Positions 36,579 to 45,130 of a DNA stretch of 64,000 nt are shown one piece after another. The notes under the pieces are model-generated. The model was not told the DNA's origin, did no database searches, and saw nothing but the letters and a program-made list of their open reading frames with translations. The stretch comes from Niastella sp. OAS944 (GTDB lineage Bacteria; Bacteroidota; Bacteroidia; Chitinophagales; Chitinophagaceae). The stretch's first letter is position 1, and every line of letters begins with the position of its first letter. The DNA lies in contig JANUBW010000003.1 in the NCBI GenBank assembly GCA_024809215.1, positions 1 to 64,000 of the forward strand, read 5' to 3'. The translations under genes and the position numbers were made by a program.

Positions 36579-37048
36579 TTTCCGGTTTTAGTTCTTTTAA
36601 ATTCATGCACATTTTCAGCCTCGCTTAATGAATGCGATGTGTTAACATCACCTTCCTTTGCAGCCAGATCGGAAAGTTTTATATAAAACTTCTTGATCTT
36701 CTCAAGCTCTTCATCTGTGAGGTCCTCAATATCAACCAGCCGGTTGCTTGCACGTTCATGACTGGCAATTAGTTCATTCAATTTCAAATGCATAGCCACC
36801 GTGTCTTTATTCTGTGACTGTTGAATAATGAAGACCATCAAAAAGGTAATAATGGTAGTGCCGGTATTGATGACGAGTTGCCAGGTATCGGAGAATCCAA
36901 ATATGGGTCCTGTAATAGCCCAAACTATAACAACCGTTAAAGCGATTAAGAATGCGTAAGGTGAACCTGTGGCCTTGGTCACTTTATTCGACATTTTCTG
37001 AAACAGGGCCGAGAGCCTGCTTTTTTGTTTCTTCCTTTCCATAACCAT
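36575..37048 (-). CDS. low-affinity iron permease family protein
   Basis: A 157-residue inner-membrane protein with two membrane helices at about 32-52 and 60-80 and the family motifs GSPYAFLIALTVVIVWAITGP and WQLVINTGTTIITFLMVFIIQQSQNKD. The soluble tail has an acidic helical stretch. The name comes from yeast Fet4-like similarity; transport has not been shown for the short bacterial members. It is upstream of, and overlaps by 4 bases, the topoisomerase gene. Confidence 0.88.
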   Translation of the reverse strand: MVMERKKQKSRLSALFQKMSNKVTKATGSPYAFLIALTVVIVWAITGPIFGFSDTWQLVINTGTTIITFLMVFIIQQSQNKDTVAMHLKLNELIASHERASNRLVDIEDLTDEELEKIKKFYIKLSDLAAKEGDVNTSHSLSEAENVHEFKRTKTGK

Positions 37049-37096
37049 GTCCTTTTAGAAAATGTAACCTGGAAGTATCGATCGTCAAGGACGGGA

Positions 37097-37127
37097 CAAA
37101 AAAAAGTCAGGCCAGGAATGGCCCGAC
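37097..37127 (-). terminator. terminator of the DUF892 gene
   Basis: On the minus strand GTCGGGCCA-TTCC-TGGCCTGAC forms a 9-bp stem with one mismatch, followed by eight or nine T. It separates the DUF892 gene from the iron-permease pair. Confidence 0.8.
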
Positions 37128-37227
37128 ACCAGTAGACCTTAAAAAACCCCTAAATCTATAACCAGAACTAAAAATCTTATACCAGGGTAGCCGTTTTGGG
37201 GAATCTGTCGATTTTTTTAATGTTCTA

Positions 37228-37854
37228 TTAATCCCGGTCCTCTTCGTCGTCCATTCCTTCGTGCCCTTCTTCCGTAGCGCCCTGCTCATTAACACTGCCT
37301 TCGGCAATGCTTGTAAGCAGCAGATCGGCTTCCTTTTCTTCATTTAATGTTTCAGCCAAAACTTCGGCTACATCGTGTAATCCAATTGTTTTTGCCAGCT
37401 GCACCAAACTACCATAAGTAGCTATTTCATAGTGCTCCATCTTTTGTGCAGCCATTATAAGAGCTACATCGCGAGTGGCAGTTTGTTCCTCAGTTTCTTC
37501 CACAATTTCGGTGGCTTCCTTAACCAGTCCTTCCATAGCCTGGCATTTTTTGGCCTTGGCAGTTTCACCCATCATTTTAAATACATCTTCAAGCCGGCGA
37601 ACATGCTCTTCGGTTTCCGCCTGGTGATCGCCAAAAGCATCGGCCAATTCCTCACTTGTGGCGGCCTTTTGCAATTTGGGTAACTCTTTCGCCAAATGTT
37701 TCTCTGCCCAATAAATATCCTGTAACTCGTCTACAAAAAACTTTCTTAGTAACGACTGATTATCCATTTTACCTGAGGTGGCTTTACTACTCTTACTACT
37801 GCTTTTACTGCTGGTAGCTCCCTGATTTTTTGAGCTCCTCCCTGATCTTTCCAT
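37228..37854 (-). CDS. DUF892 (YciE-type) ferritin-like protein
   Basis: A 208-residue protein from the ATG at 37854 (MERSGRSSKNQ). A Ser/Lys-rich disordered N-terminal 30 residues precede the DUF892 four-helix domain (LLRKFFVDELQDIYWAEKHLAKELPKL, about 37-190). Conserved acidic and histidine residues (DELQDIYWAE, FGDHQAETEEH, KMEHYEIATYG, LNEEKEAD) form the probable di-iron site, and the tail is acidic. These proteins are induced by stress in several bacteria. The frame extends upstream to 38034 without support. Confidence 0.9.
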   Translation of the reverse strand: MERSGRSSKNQGATSSKSSSKSSKATSGKMDNQSLLRKFFVDELQDIYWAEKHLAKELPKLQKAATSEELADAFGDHQAETEEHVRRLEDVFKMMGETAKAKKCQAMEGLVKEATEIVEETEEQTATRDVALIMAAQKMEHYEIATYGSLVQLAKTIGLHDVAEVLAETLNEEKEADLLLTSIAEGSVNEQGATEEGHEGMDDEEDRD

Positions 37855-37940
37855 AACGCATTGTTTTGTTGTGATAAAAACGGATTGTACCAAAATGATG
37901 AAAATAGGGTGCCACGTATATATACTATATGCATTTGTTT

Positions 37941-37960
37941 GTGTAGAAAAATGTCTACGT
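37941..37960. promoter_or_regulatory. TGTAGA-N6-TCTACG site between divergent stress genes
   Basis: Identical over 20 bases to the site at 30781-30800. It lies 87 bases before the DUF892 start and 77 before the PNPOx-like start, so it could control either or both. Confidence 0.5.
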
Positions 37961-38036
37961 GACCCCTGTAGCGCAACCGGTTTGGGCATCCCGTTTAAGT
38001 GGTATCTATTTTGAACTTTACTACTAAAACACACAT

Positions 38037-38549
38037 ATGAGAGCCGCTAGCAGTATACCTTTTTTACAGGAGAAGATACAGGGAATAGGCAGTGCATTGT
38101 TTTATAATTTAAGCGGAGGCGTGTTAAAATTCCCTACCACTATTGTTTCTATTCTTAAAGTAGATGAATTGGCCAACATCTGGTTCTTTATGAACCGGCC
38201 CGAGCAACAGATCAATGAATTTGACCGTGAATTTCCTGCCCACATGCAGTTCTATCGTAAAGGCAAAGGTTATTACCTGCAAATAGTAGGTAAGGCTTAT
38301 GTAATAAACGATCCTGAAGAACTGAATGGCTTAATTGGATTATCGGAGGAAATAAAAGCAAAAGCGTTTCACGAAATGGTACTGGTAAAAGTGAAGATAG
38401 GCAGCGCACAGTACTATCCGTTTCAACCAAAGTTTGCCTATAAAAGCAACCTGATGGGACTTTTAAACAGATTCTACAATTGGTTATTTAAAGAACCTGC
38501 AAGACAGGAGCCTTATATTTTACGGCCGTTGGCAAATTTGGGCTTCTGA
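38037..38549 (+). CDS. PNPOx-like flavin-binding general-stress protein
   Basis: A 170-residue cytosolic protein with the split-barrel features of the pyridoxamine-phosphate-oxidase-like general-stress family: LANIWFFMNRPEQQINEFDREF followed by KGKGYYLQIVGKAYVINDPEE. Related proteins bind FMN or F420, but binding residues cannot be confirmed here. The C-terminal 40 residues (FYNWLFKEPARQEP) are longer than in most relatives. It is divergent from the DUF892 gene across the shared inverted-repeat site. Confidence 0.7.
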   Translation: MRAASSIPFLQEKIQGIGSALFYNLSGGVLKFPTTIVSILKVDELANIWFFMNRPEQQINEFDREFPAHMQFYRKGKGYYLQIVGKAYVINDPEELNGLIGLSEEIKAKAFHEMVLVKVKIGSAQYYPFQPKFAYKSNLMGLLNRFYNWLFKEPARQEPYILRPLANLGF

Positions 38550-39077
38550 TGGTTAATGGTGAATGGTCAATGGTGAATAGCTCACGAAACTTCAGGCTTC
38601 AATACTCCTTCTGTTCCTTCCAATATTCTACACAAGCAAAGCCGGTTAACAGTTACCGGATACAATCCAATACATACTAGAGCAAATGTGATAATGTGGG
38701 GTTGACAAATTTCGGGACCCATTATTGATAGCCAAGGCTGTTAACGTTTCTGGTTCGCAGCCTTAGCTATATTCACTTAAAAAGAACCCTATAAAGCCAG
38801 GCTTTACAGGGTTTATGTTGGACGCCGACTTAGGGGACGAGGTTGAATAATGTGCTGATGTGATAATGAGATAATGTGATAATGTGATAATGTGATAATG
38901 GCCTCGCGAACGTTGAACATCGCGACTAAAATCCAAAGGTTGCTACTTCAGGTTCACAGTTCAGAGTTCATAGTTCACTGTTCATTGAGCCATTGCCGAC
39001 AAGCGAGCCTCGAAATTGGGCGTTTGCCGTTTCACATCTTACGTTTTACGACTTGTTCGCGCAGGCGAATTGCCGAC
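38550..39077. repeat. intergenic short-word repeat cluster
   Basis: No gene is supported. The region holds AATGGTGAATGG words (38550-38578), a hairpin AAGGCTG/CAGCCTT (about 38730-38765), a stem-loop at 38785-38813 with a minus-strand T-tract that may end the AraC transcript, GATAATGTGATAATG words (38852-38899), GTTCACAGTTCA words (38950-38985) and the segment 38993-39034, which recurs inverted at 42547-42591. Confidence 0.65.
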
Positions 39078-40103
39078 TTACGAACTTAATAATTCAAGTT
39101 GTTTCTTTTTAATACTTCCAGGCGAAAAACCATGGTGCTTTTTGAAGATCTCAATAAAGTGGCTCACCTTTTCGTAGCCCATCAGTTCTGCAATTTCATT
39201 TACCGTATGCGGCCGTTGCATCATTAATGTTCTGGCCAGCTCCATTTTACGGTTCAGGTAATATTCATAAATGCTTTTACCATAAATGATCTTAAAATAC
39301 CGCTTCAACGTAGATTCGCTTAAGGCCAGCGTTTTGGCAATGGCGCTTAACCGGGGCGGCGATTTTTGAAGATTGGCAATCAGAATAGCTTCCGCCTCTT
39401 TTACTTTATCATAATACAGATCAATGTGGTTGTGTGTTTTATCATTACTTTCTTTTGAAGCAGCAGTCAGAAATTCTTTTATCAGCGCCTCTGCAACGGG
39501 CAGCATGGCCGAAGGGTCTGCCTTCCTGTCCTCAATACAATCTATAAGTTTGCCAGCCAGCGCATTGGCTTTCGCCTGGCAAGCCTCTATGAGCACCGGC
39601 AAAACATTTTCATCCATAATACCATCATTAAAATATCGGGCAACATGTATATAACCCGGCTGTTGCTTAAGCCAGTAAGCCGAAATGGTAAAATCAATAA
39701 ACCGAATGGGTAACTGCGGATGTAATTGCAGCACCCCGTTTACCGATTCGGGGGCCAGCGCAAACCGCCGCTCGCGCACTTTATGGTATTGCTGATGCTC
39801 GTTTATACTTTTCAGGTCAACCGACTCAGGTGTTTGTATGTATAATAACCCAAACCCATTATCGGCAATGTACATGGGCATGGCCTCTTTTATTATTTCT
39901 AACGGTTTAACCAGGAAAAGGTCCCACACCCGCATATATAATCCTGCATCGAGATGATACCTTTTTATTTGACCACGGCCAAGTTCCCCGGAAAACTTGA
40001 TCATCGTATTACTTTCTTCCAGCTCACCACCGGTTTCATACGCTAAGTCTTTAAATGCATCATCCCGGTCAATTTTACTTATACGAATTGAATAGCTCTT
40101 CAT
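39078..40103 (-). CDS. AraC family transcriptional regulator
   Basis: A 341-residue regulator. Residues 1-235 are an unassigned sensor region with no membrane segment. The C-terminal double helix-turn-helix of the AraC/XylS type covers about 250-335 (KTLALSESTLKRYFKIIYGKSIYEYYL and NEIAELMGYEKVSHFIEIFKKHHGFSP). It is the first gene inside the block flanked by inverted repeats. Its target and ligand are unknown; the GH5 gene is a neighbour on the opposite strand but is separated from it by a gene remnant. Confidence 0.9.
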   Translation of the reverse strand: MKSYSIRISKIDRDDAFKDLAYETGGELEESNTMIKFSGELGRGQIKRYHLDAGLYMRVWDLFLVKPLEIIKEAMPMYIADNGFGLLYIQTPESVDLKSINEHQQYHKVRERRFALAPESVNGVLQLHPQLPIRFIDFTISAYWLKQQPGYIHVARYFNDGIMDENVLPVLIEACQAKANALAGKLIDCIEDRKADPSAMLPVAEALIKEFLTAASKESNDKTHNHIDLYYDKVKEAEAILIANLQKSPPRLSAIAKTLALSESTLKRYFKIIYGKSIYEYYLNRKMELARTLMMQRPHTVNEIAELMGYEKVSHFIEIFKKHHGFSPGSIKKKQLELLSS

Positions 40104-40395
40104 GCGTTTTAGGTTTAGATGTAAACAAGGCTTTAATTACATGCTCGCTTTTCAAATCAGGAATACAACCAATTACCATTATATATAAACACCCATACAC
40201 GATAGATGAACCCTGTAAAAAAAAGCAATTTGGGCTGTTGAGCATAAACCTACAAATTTTATAAGCATTTTCTACTACCAGCCAGTGGCATATAAAAGTG
40301 AATTGATCTAAGTCAATGAAATTCGGCATATAACATGTAAGAATAAGTGTTTACTGACCTAATTCGGGTATTCTTTGAATTGTAAGGGGTACTAA

Positions 40396-41020
40396 GAACC
40401 CATTAGCCGTACTTCCCCTACATTAGGGAATTCGCCACCATGCGTAGACCCTGTAGTAAATTGGTTCAATACCGGTTTATGTGTAAGCACACCGCTGCCG
40501 GTTACTTTAACCGAGTTCAAAGGACAAGAGAAAAACATGACCATCAATCTCACCTGGAAGGTAGCCGATGAAAAGGACGTGAACCGGTACGAAGTACAAA
40601 GAAGCCGCGATGGTGTAACCTTTGAAACCATCGGCATTGTGTTCGCCTGGGAAGAAGCAGTGCATGCAGACTACGCCTTTAACGACAAAAACACCAACCC
40701 CGGCATCAACTACTACAGGCTGAAAATGACAGACAACGATGGCGTGTTTAAATACTCAAACATACTTAATAGCGGTTGCCCCAAACCCTACGGTAAACAT
40801 GATCAATATTCAGCTAACGGGTTTAACCGAAGCCTCATATAGATTGGAACTGCGCAGTGTAACCGGACAGAAATTTATTGAGCGAACATTTAATGCTACC
40901 GGATACAGACACAATGAAAAACTTATGCGGACTGCCTCAATGACACCGGGCATTTATTTCTTAACAATATTTGGAAAGAATAATCATAAAATCACTTCAA
41001 ACAGGGTCATAGTCCTCTAG
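40396..41020 (+). pseudogene. remnant of a T9SS-secreted protein, C-terminal part
   Basis: The frame opens after a stop near 40395 and encodes a beta-sandwich module (LPVTLTEFKGQEKN, then NLTWKVADEKDVNRYEVQRS, then NYYRLKMTDNDGVFKYSN) typical of the last domain before a T9SS type A sorting signal. Around 40755-40780 the reading frame shifts: the signal itself (VAPNPTVNMINIQLTGL to NRVIVL) continues in another frame to a stop at 41020. There is no start codon with a signal peptide, so this is a 5-prime-truncated and frameshifted relic of a surface protein. Confidence 0.75.
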
Positions 41021-41039
41021 GTCAAAACATGCGAATGTT

Positions 41040-41067
41040 AGCCCTGGCGATTTCGCCGGGGCTTTTT
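41040..41067 (+). terminator. terminator after T9SS remnant
   Basis: AGCCCTGGCG / CGCCGGGGCT stem with one mismatch and five T, 20 bases after the remnant's stop. It is intact although the gene is not. Confidence 0.75.
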
Positions 41068-41301
41068 ATTTGCTTGTTATCGGGTTCAATACGTAACTTA
41101 CCTGTAATAATTATTTGCATGCGTGTTATCAGCAATCAACAAACGAACACACTTCTGACGGTTTGGCAACCATCCAAAACCTGCGAATTAAATTTATGGT
41201 GTTACCCTAACCATAACAGTTTTTGGTACGTTTCATGCAAGAAGGATTTTGATTCACTAGTAGCGGAAAATTTTTCTCACTTTAAAAAATCCTTGGAGCA
41301 A

Positions 41302-42495
41302 ATGAAATGTAAAGGCCTGAACCGCCGGACATTCCTACGGAATGTTGGGCTGGCTACGGTAGCGCATGTGGTGGGATGTACTAAAGTTATACCTGAGCTT
41401 GCAGCGCTTACCTCAAGTAGCATTAACGCAAATACCGAAAGCAATATTGGCAGGAACAAATTACCTAAATGGAAAGGGTTTAACATTCCCGATTATTTTC
41501 AACCCGATCCCTGGTATGCAGGAACACCTACTGCCGAGGAGTATTTTAGATGGGTTGCAGACTGGGGATTTGACTTTATACGAATGCCTGTAGCTTACCC
41601 CACTTACCTCAACATTACCCCCAAACAGAAGTACATTACTGCCGACGATGTATACAAGATTGATGAAAACAAGGTTAGTCAGATTGAAAAGACCATTTAC
41701 CTGGCGCAAAAGTACAACCTGCATGTGAGCCTGAACCTGCACCGCGCACCCGGCTATTGCGTAAGTAATGGTTATAACGAACCATATAATTTATGGAAAG
41801 AAAAGAATGCGCAGGATGCCTTCTGTTACCACTGGGCATTTTGGGCAAAACGGTTTAAGAATGTATCAACCAGTAAGATCAGTTTCGATCTGGTGAATGA
41901 GCCCTGCTATCGCGAAAATGTAAACGACACTATGTCGAAGACAACGGCCGTTCCCGGCGCAACCTATCATACAGTAGCAAAAGCGGCTACCGATGTAATT
42001 CGCAAAGTGAACCCTAAATTTTATGTTATTGCCGAAGGCAACCTTGGTAATGCTGCACCTGAGCTGGCCGACCTGAACATTGGACAAAGCTGCCGTGGTT
42101 ATTATCCATACGAGATCTCGCATTACAAAGCGCCCTGGGTATATCCTGACCCTGCTTACCAGCCAACGCCTTTGTGGCCCGGTAATATTGGCGGCAAGTA
42201 TTATAGCCGGGCAGTGATGGAAGAGTATTATAAACCCTGGATAGACCTGGTGAAGAAAGGCGTTGGTGTGCATTGTGGCGAATGTGGTTGCTGGAAACAA
42301 ACACCTCACGATGTTTTTCTGGCCTGGTTTGGCGATGTGCTTGATATTCTTACCACCAACGGAATTGGTTTTGCGCTGTGGGAATTGAAAGGCGATTTTG
42401 GAATTCTTAATTCAAACCGGTCAGATGTTCAATATGAAGACTGGTATGGTCATAAGCTTGATAGGAAGCTATTGAAGTTATTACAAAGCAAATAG
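41302..42495 (+). CDS. GH5-family glycoside hydrolase (cellulase-like)
   Basis: A 397-residue secreted hydrolase from the ATG at 41302. The N terminus has a twin-arginine-like motif (NRRTFLRNVG) and a possible lipobox (VVGC). The GH5 (beta/alpha)8 barrel shows the acid/base Glu200 in DLVNEP and the likely nucleophile Glu327 in HCGECGCW, with RMPVAYP and NLHRAPGY as conserved barrel segments. Endo-glucanase or mannanase activity is possible; the substrate is not set by sequence. An upstream frame to 41029 crosses a terminator and is unlikely. A terminator follows. Confidence 0.88.
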   Translation: MKCKGLNRRTFLRNVGLATVAHVVGCTKVIPELAALTSSSINANTESNIGRNKLPKWKGFNIPDYFQPDPWYAGTPTAEEYFRWVADWGFDFIRMPVAYPTYLNITPKQKYITADDVYKIDENKVSQIEKTIYLAQKYNLHVSLNLHRAPGYCVSNGYNEPYNLWKEKNAQDAFCYHWAFWAKRFKNVSTSKISFDLVNEPCYRENVNDTMSKTTAVPGATYHTVAKAATDVIRKVNPKFYVIAEGNLGNAAPELADLNIGQSCRGYYPYEISHYKAPWVYPDPAYQPTPLWPGNIGGKYYSRAVMEEYYKPWIDLVKKGVGVHCGECGCWKQTPHDVFLAWFGDVLDILTTNGIGFALWELKGDFGILNSNRSDVQYEDWYGHKLDRKLLKLLQSK

Positions 42496-42503
42496 GTTTT
42501 AGG

Positions 42504-42531
42504 AAGGTGTGTCGTATAATGCACCTTTTTT
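42504..42531 (+). terminator. GH5 gene terminator
   Basis: AAGGTG / CACCTT hairpin with a 12-base loop followed by six T, 9 bases after the stop. Confidence 0.65.
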
Positions 42532-42731
42532 CGTGAAACGGCAAACGTGAAACGGCAAACGCCCAATTTCGAGGCTCGTTTTTGTCGGCAACAGTCTGAA
42601 TTTCAGGCAGCACAAGGCAGGAAGCGAATCTGGGAATTAGCGAGCCCTTTCACGTTTCACGTCTCACGTTTCTCGACTCACCACTCACCACTCACCACTC
42701 ACCATTCACCACTCACCACCCACCACTCATA
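42532..42731. repeat. word-repeat cluster, inverted partner of 38550-39050
   Basis: CGTGAAACGGCAAA words (42532-42560) lead into the segment 42547-42591, which is the reverse complement of 38993-39034. TCACGTTTCACGTC words follow (42648-42675), then CACTCACC words in tandem (42676-42731), the complement of the GGTGAATGG words at 38550-38578. Confidence 0.75.
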
Positions 42732-43361
42732 ACACATACTTTACCGATTGTGAAACAAAACTTACCGCTCGTGTCGGTTTTTGTAAACGAATCGTTAATG
42801 CACCTATACCTTTGAGTTGTCTAATCAAACAGGAGATAACGCTCCACTGCAAATGAATAAGATAATAGAACTCCGTTTCTTCATCTACCGGCAAAGAGTT
42901 AAGCCACCAGCAATCATCCACATTTAAGATCGGCGAAAAATACTTCCTGGTATGCCATGCCCAGGCACTTACACCTATGCGGCACTGCTGCGTACTGTTA
43001 TTTCCATGCTCAATACCTCAACAATGAAAATTAAATGTTGGATCGGTCCACTCCTGGCTGTAATAATCTTATTTACACTGCGACAGACGATGTATGAACT
43101 CCGAAATGAACAACAACAGTCAGTTATACCCGCAGCAAAGATCAACAAGTTAAAGTTAAGTCCTCCTGTGGCCGCCACCCTTATAATCAGGGACACACTG
43201 CCCTTCTGAAAATACTTCAGTTAAGCAAACAAGGCAGCAAAAGCAACTGGCATAACAGCATCAACTGTTATTGGTGACCGTGCTATGCCCGGTCACAAGC
43301 TCTCCCCAACAGATGGGGAGGGAGTGATAGCCTATTGACAACTTATAAATATCATACAACT
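42732..43361. other. intergenic region before the ABC/OmpA operon
   Basis: This gap has no well-supported gene. A 61-codon ORF at 43024-43209 has a hydrophobic N terminus but no family resemblance. A hairpin GTGACCG / CGGTCAC lies at 43274-43296, and a CTCCCCAACAGATGGGGAG stem-loop at 43302-43320 resembles the C-rich hairpin at 58081-58120. The operon promoter should lie near the end. Confidence 0.4.
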
Positions 43362-43991
43362 ATGGTCAACTTAGGAAAGAAAATATTGTCGGCCTTCGTG
43401 GAAGTAAGCGACGACAAAAAACCGGTGGAGGAAAAACCAATTACTGCGCCCCCGGCCACCTTCTATACAAACATAGCTGCTAACAACAGTTATACATCAG
43501 CGCCAAATGGTAAATTCAAAGCACACTTTGAAAAGCTATTGAAAGAAGCCAACATTACGGGACCAGGCTATTACGAGTACAGTAAAATGATAGACGCCAT
43601 GCAGGCAATTGCCGATGAACAGGTACGCCACATCACTGCTTTTGCAGGATTGAGTGTTCAGGGCCTCGACAAACAAAAACTATTGACCAGCGCTTTGCAA
43701 TACCTGCAGGTGCTGGATGACGATGCCGCCAGCTTCCACAACACCGTAGATGCCGCCATACAGGAAAAAGTGCACGAGAAGAAACGGCTGATGGATGAAA
43801 AAGAAAAACGCATTCAACAGCTCATGCAGGAAATAAGCACGATGCAAACCGATATACTGAACCTGCAGCATGAAATAAAAGAGAATGAAACCAAGATCGA
43901 AGCCAATACGGGCGGGTATAAATATGAGAGCGAGGCTGCAAAAGACCGTATTAGCCGGGATATGGAAAAAATAAAAAGTTATATACAATAA
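43362..43991 (+). CDS. coiled-coil protein of the ABC/OmpA operon
   Basis: A 209-residue cytosolic protein from the ATG at 43362; the frame extends back only to a TTG. Residues 1-45 are Pro/Thr-rich and probably unstructured, 50-135 are helical (KFKAHFEKLLKEANITGPGYYEYSKMIDAM), and 130-205 form a strong coiled coil rich in Lys, Glu and Gln. No catalytic motif is visible. It is 11 bases upstream of the next coiled-coil gene and so belongs to the same transcript. I do not recognise the family; a scaffold role beside the transporter is inference. Confidence 0.75.
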   Translation: MVNLGKKILSAFVEVSDDKKPVEEKPITAPPATFYTNIAANNSYTSAPNGKFKAHFEKLLKEANITGPGYYEYSKMIDAMQAIADEQVRHITAFAGLSVQGLDKQKLLTSALQYLQVLDDDAASFHNTVDAAIQEKVHEKKRLMDEKEKRIQQLMQEISTMQTDILNLQHEIKENETKIEANTGGYKYESEAAKDRISRDMEKIKSYIQ

Positions 43992-44002
43992 AACAACGCA
44001 AC

Positions 44003-44998
44003 ATGATGAACCTCGTCCATAAAACAAAAACACCCGGCTGGTTCTCTGAACCCAAGAACCTTGCCACCGCTATAATAGGTTTTTCATTATTCGCGGGGGT
44101 AACGTACGGGTTCGTTACGTATGTATTACCCTGGCTTGTAACAGTAACCTGGAACCTGGTGAACCTGGTTATAGGTGGTGTGGTCCTTGGCTTTTTGCTG
44201 ATGATCGTTACCAACAAAAAATTCTGGCGGGCACTGAAATACTTCTCGGCTTTTATTGCCAACTATACTATTGGCATTGCCATAGAATTGAACCCCTTCA
44301 ATATTCTGCAGGCAAAAATTGAGCAGGGTTATAAAGACAGGAACACTTTATACAAGCAGGGCGCTAAATTAAAAGGCAAACAAAGTGAGCTGGTTGATAA
44401 ACTGGCCGACAAAGAAAAAGAGCTGCAGTTGAACATACAAAAAGTAAAGATCGTGCAAGCCGAACAGGGAAAGAACAGTCGCCAGGTTGACCTGTATGCA
44501 AACAATGTATTGCGTTGCCGCGAATACATCGACAATGTAACACCCATAGTTAGTGACCTGAACAAGCTGATAAAATTTGCCGACGCAGCCTATGAAGAGA
44601 GCGGCATCATGCTCGAAGATGCAAAGCTCGACCTGGATGCAAAGAAAGACCTGTACTATTCAGTAACAACCGGTTTATCGGCCGTAACAAGCGCCATGAA
44701 GGCCTTCAAGGGTGACGATGAACTGAATCAGGATGCCGAAAAAGCCCTGGCCATATTGAAAGTACAGATCGGTGAAAAGATCGGCCATATTAGATCGGCC
44801 ATAGACGTTACCTCGCGATTTATGGACGACAAGGTTCTTGAGAACAAAGCCAAATCGGCCCAGGCCATCGAACTCATCAACCAGTTCAATATTGATAACG
44901 ACTTTAACTACACGCAGCATTCACTGGAAAAAAATATCGATAGCGGTAGGTTGAAGGGCATTTCAATGCCTGACAGATATCGTGGGTTGCTGGATTAA
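44003..44998 (+). CDS. membrane-anchored coiled-coil protein
   Basis: A 331-residue protein with two membrane helices near the N terminus (about 20-43 and 46-69) and a large, probably cytosolic, helical region. Residues 105-195 are a coiled coil (KLKGKQSELVDKLADKEKELQLNIQKV) and 205-300 further helices. The overall shape recalls PspA- or TelA-like membrane scaffolds but no signature is shared. Word repeats of the GTTGACGAG type fill the 132-base gap before the next gene, yet no terminator is visible there, so co-transcription is likely. Confidence 0.75.
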   Translation: MMNLVHKTKTPGWFSEPKNLATAIIGFSLFAGVTYGFVTYVLPWLVTVTWNLVNLVIGGVVLGFLLMIVTNKKFWRALKYFSAFIANYTIGIAIELNPFNILQAKIEQGYKDRNTLYKQGAKLKGKQSELVDKLADKEKELQLNIQKVKIVQAEQGKNSRQVDLYANNVLRCREYIDNVTPIVSDLNKLIKFADAAYEESGIMLEDAKLDLDAKKDLYYSVTTGLSAVTSAMKAFKGDDELNQDAEKALAILKVQIGEKIGHIRSAIDVTSRFMDDKVLENKAKSAQAIELINQFNIDNDFNYTQHSLEKNIDSGRLKGISMPDRYRGLLD

Positions 44999-45130
44999 TA
45001 GTGGACGAGTTAACGATGAGTTGAAAAGTTGATGAAGATGATAGAGTTGATAAAGGAAAAGCCCATTCACGTAATTGCCACCTATGAAGAACAAACAATA
45101 AACCACCAACAAACATAACTACACATAACA

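Noticed and set aside
37107-37343. 78-codon minus-strand ORF overlapping the DUF892 gene
   Set aside because: It is a shadow frame of the DUF892 gene and crosses its terminator.
40075-40329. 84-codon minus-strand ORF upstream of the AraC gene
   Set aside because: It overlaps the AraC start in another frame and has no family resemblance; promoter space is more likely.
38550-42731. Transposon or integron
   Set aside because: Despite flanking inverted repeats there is no transposase, integrase or target-site duplication that I can see.
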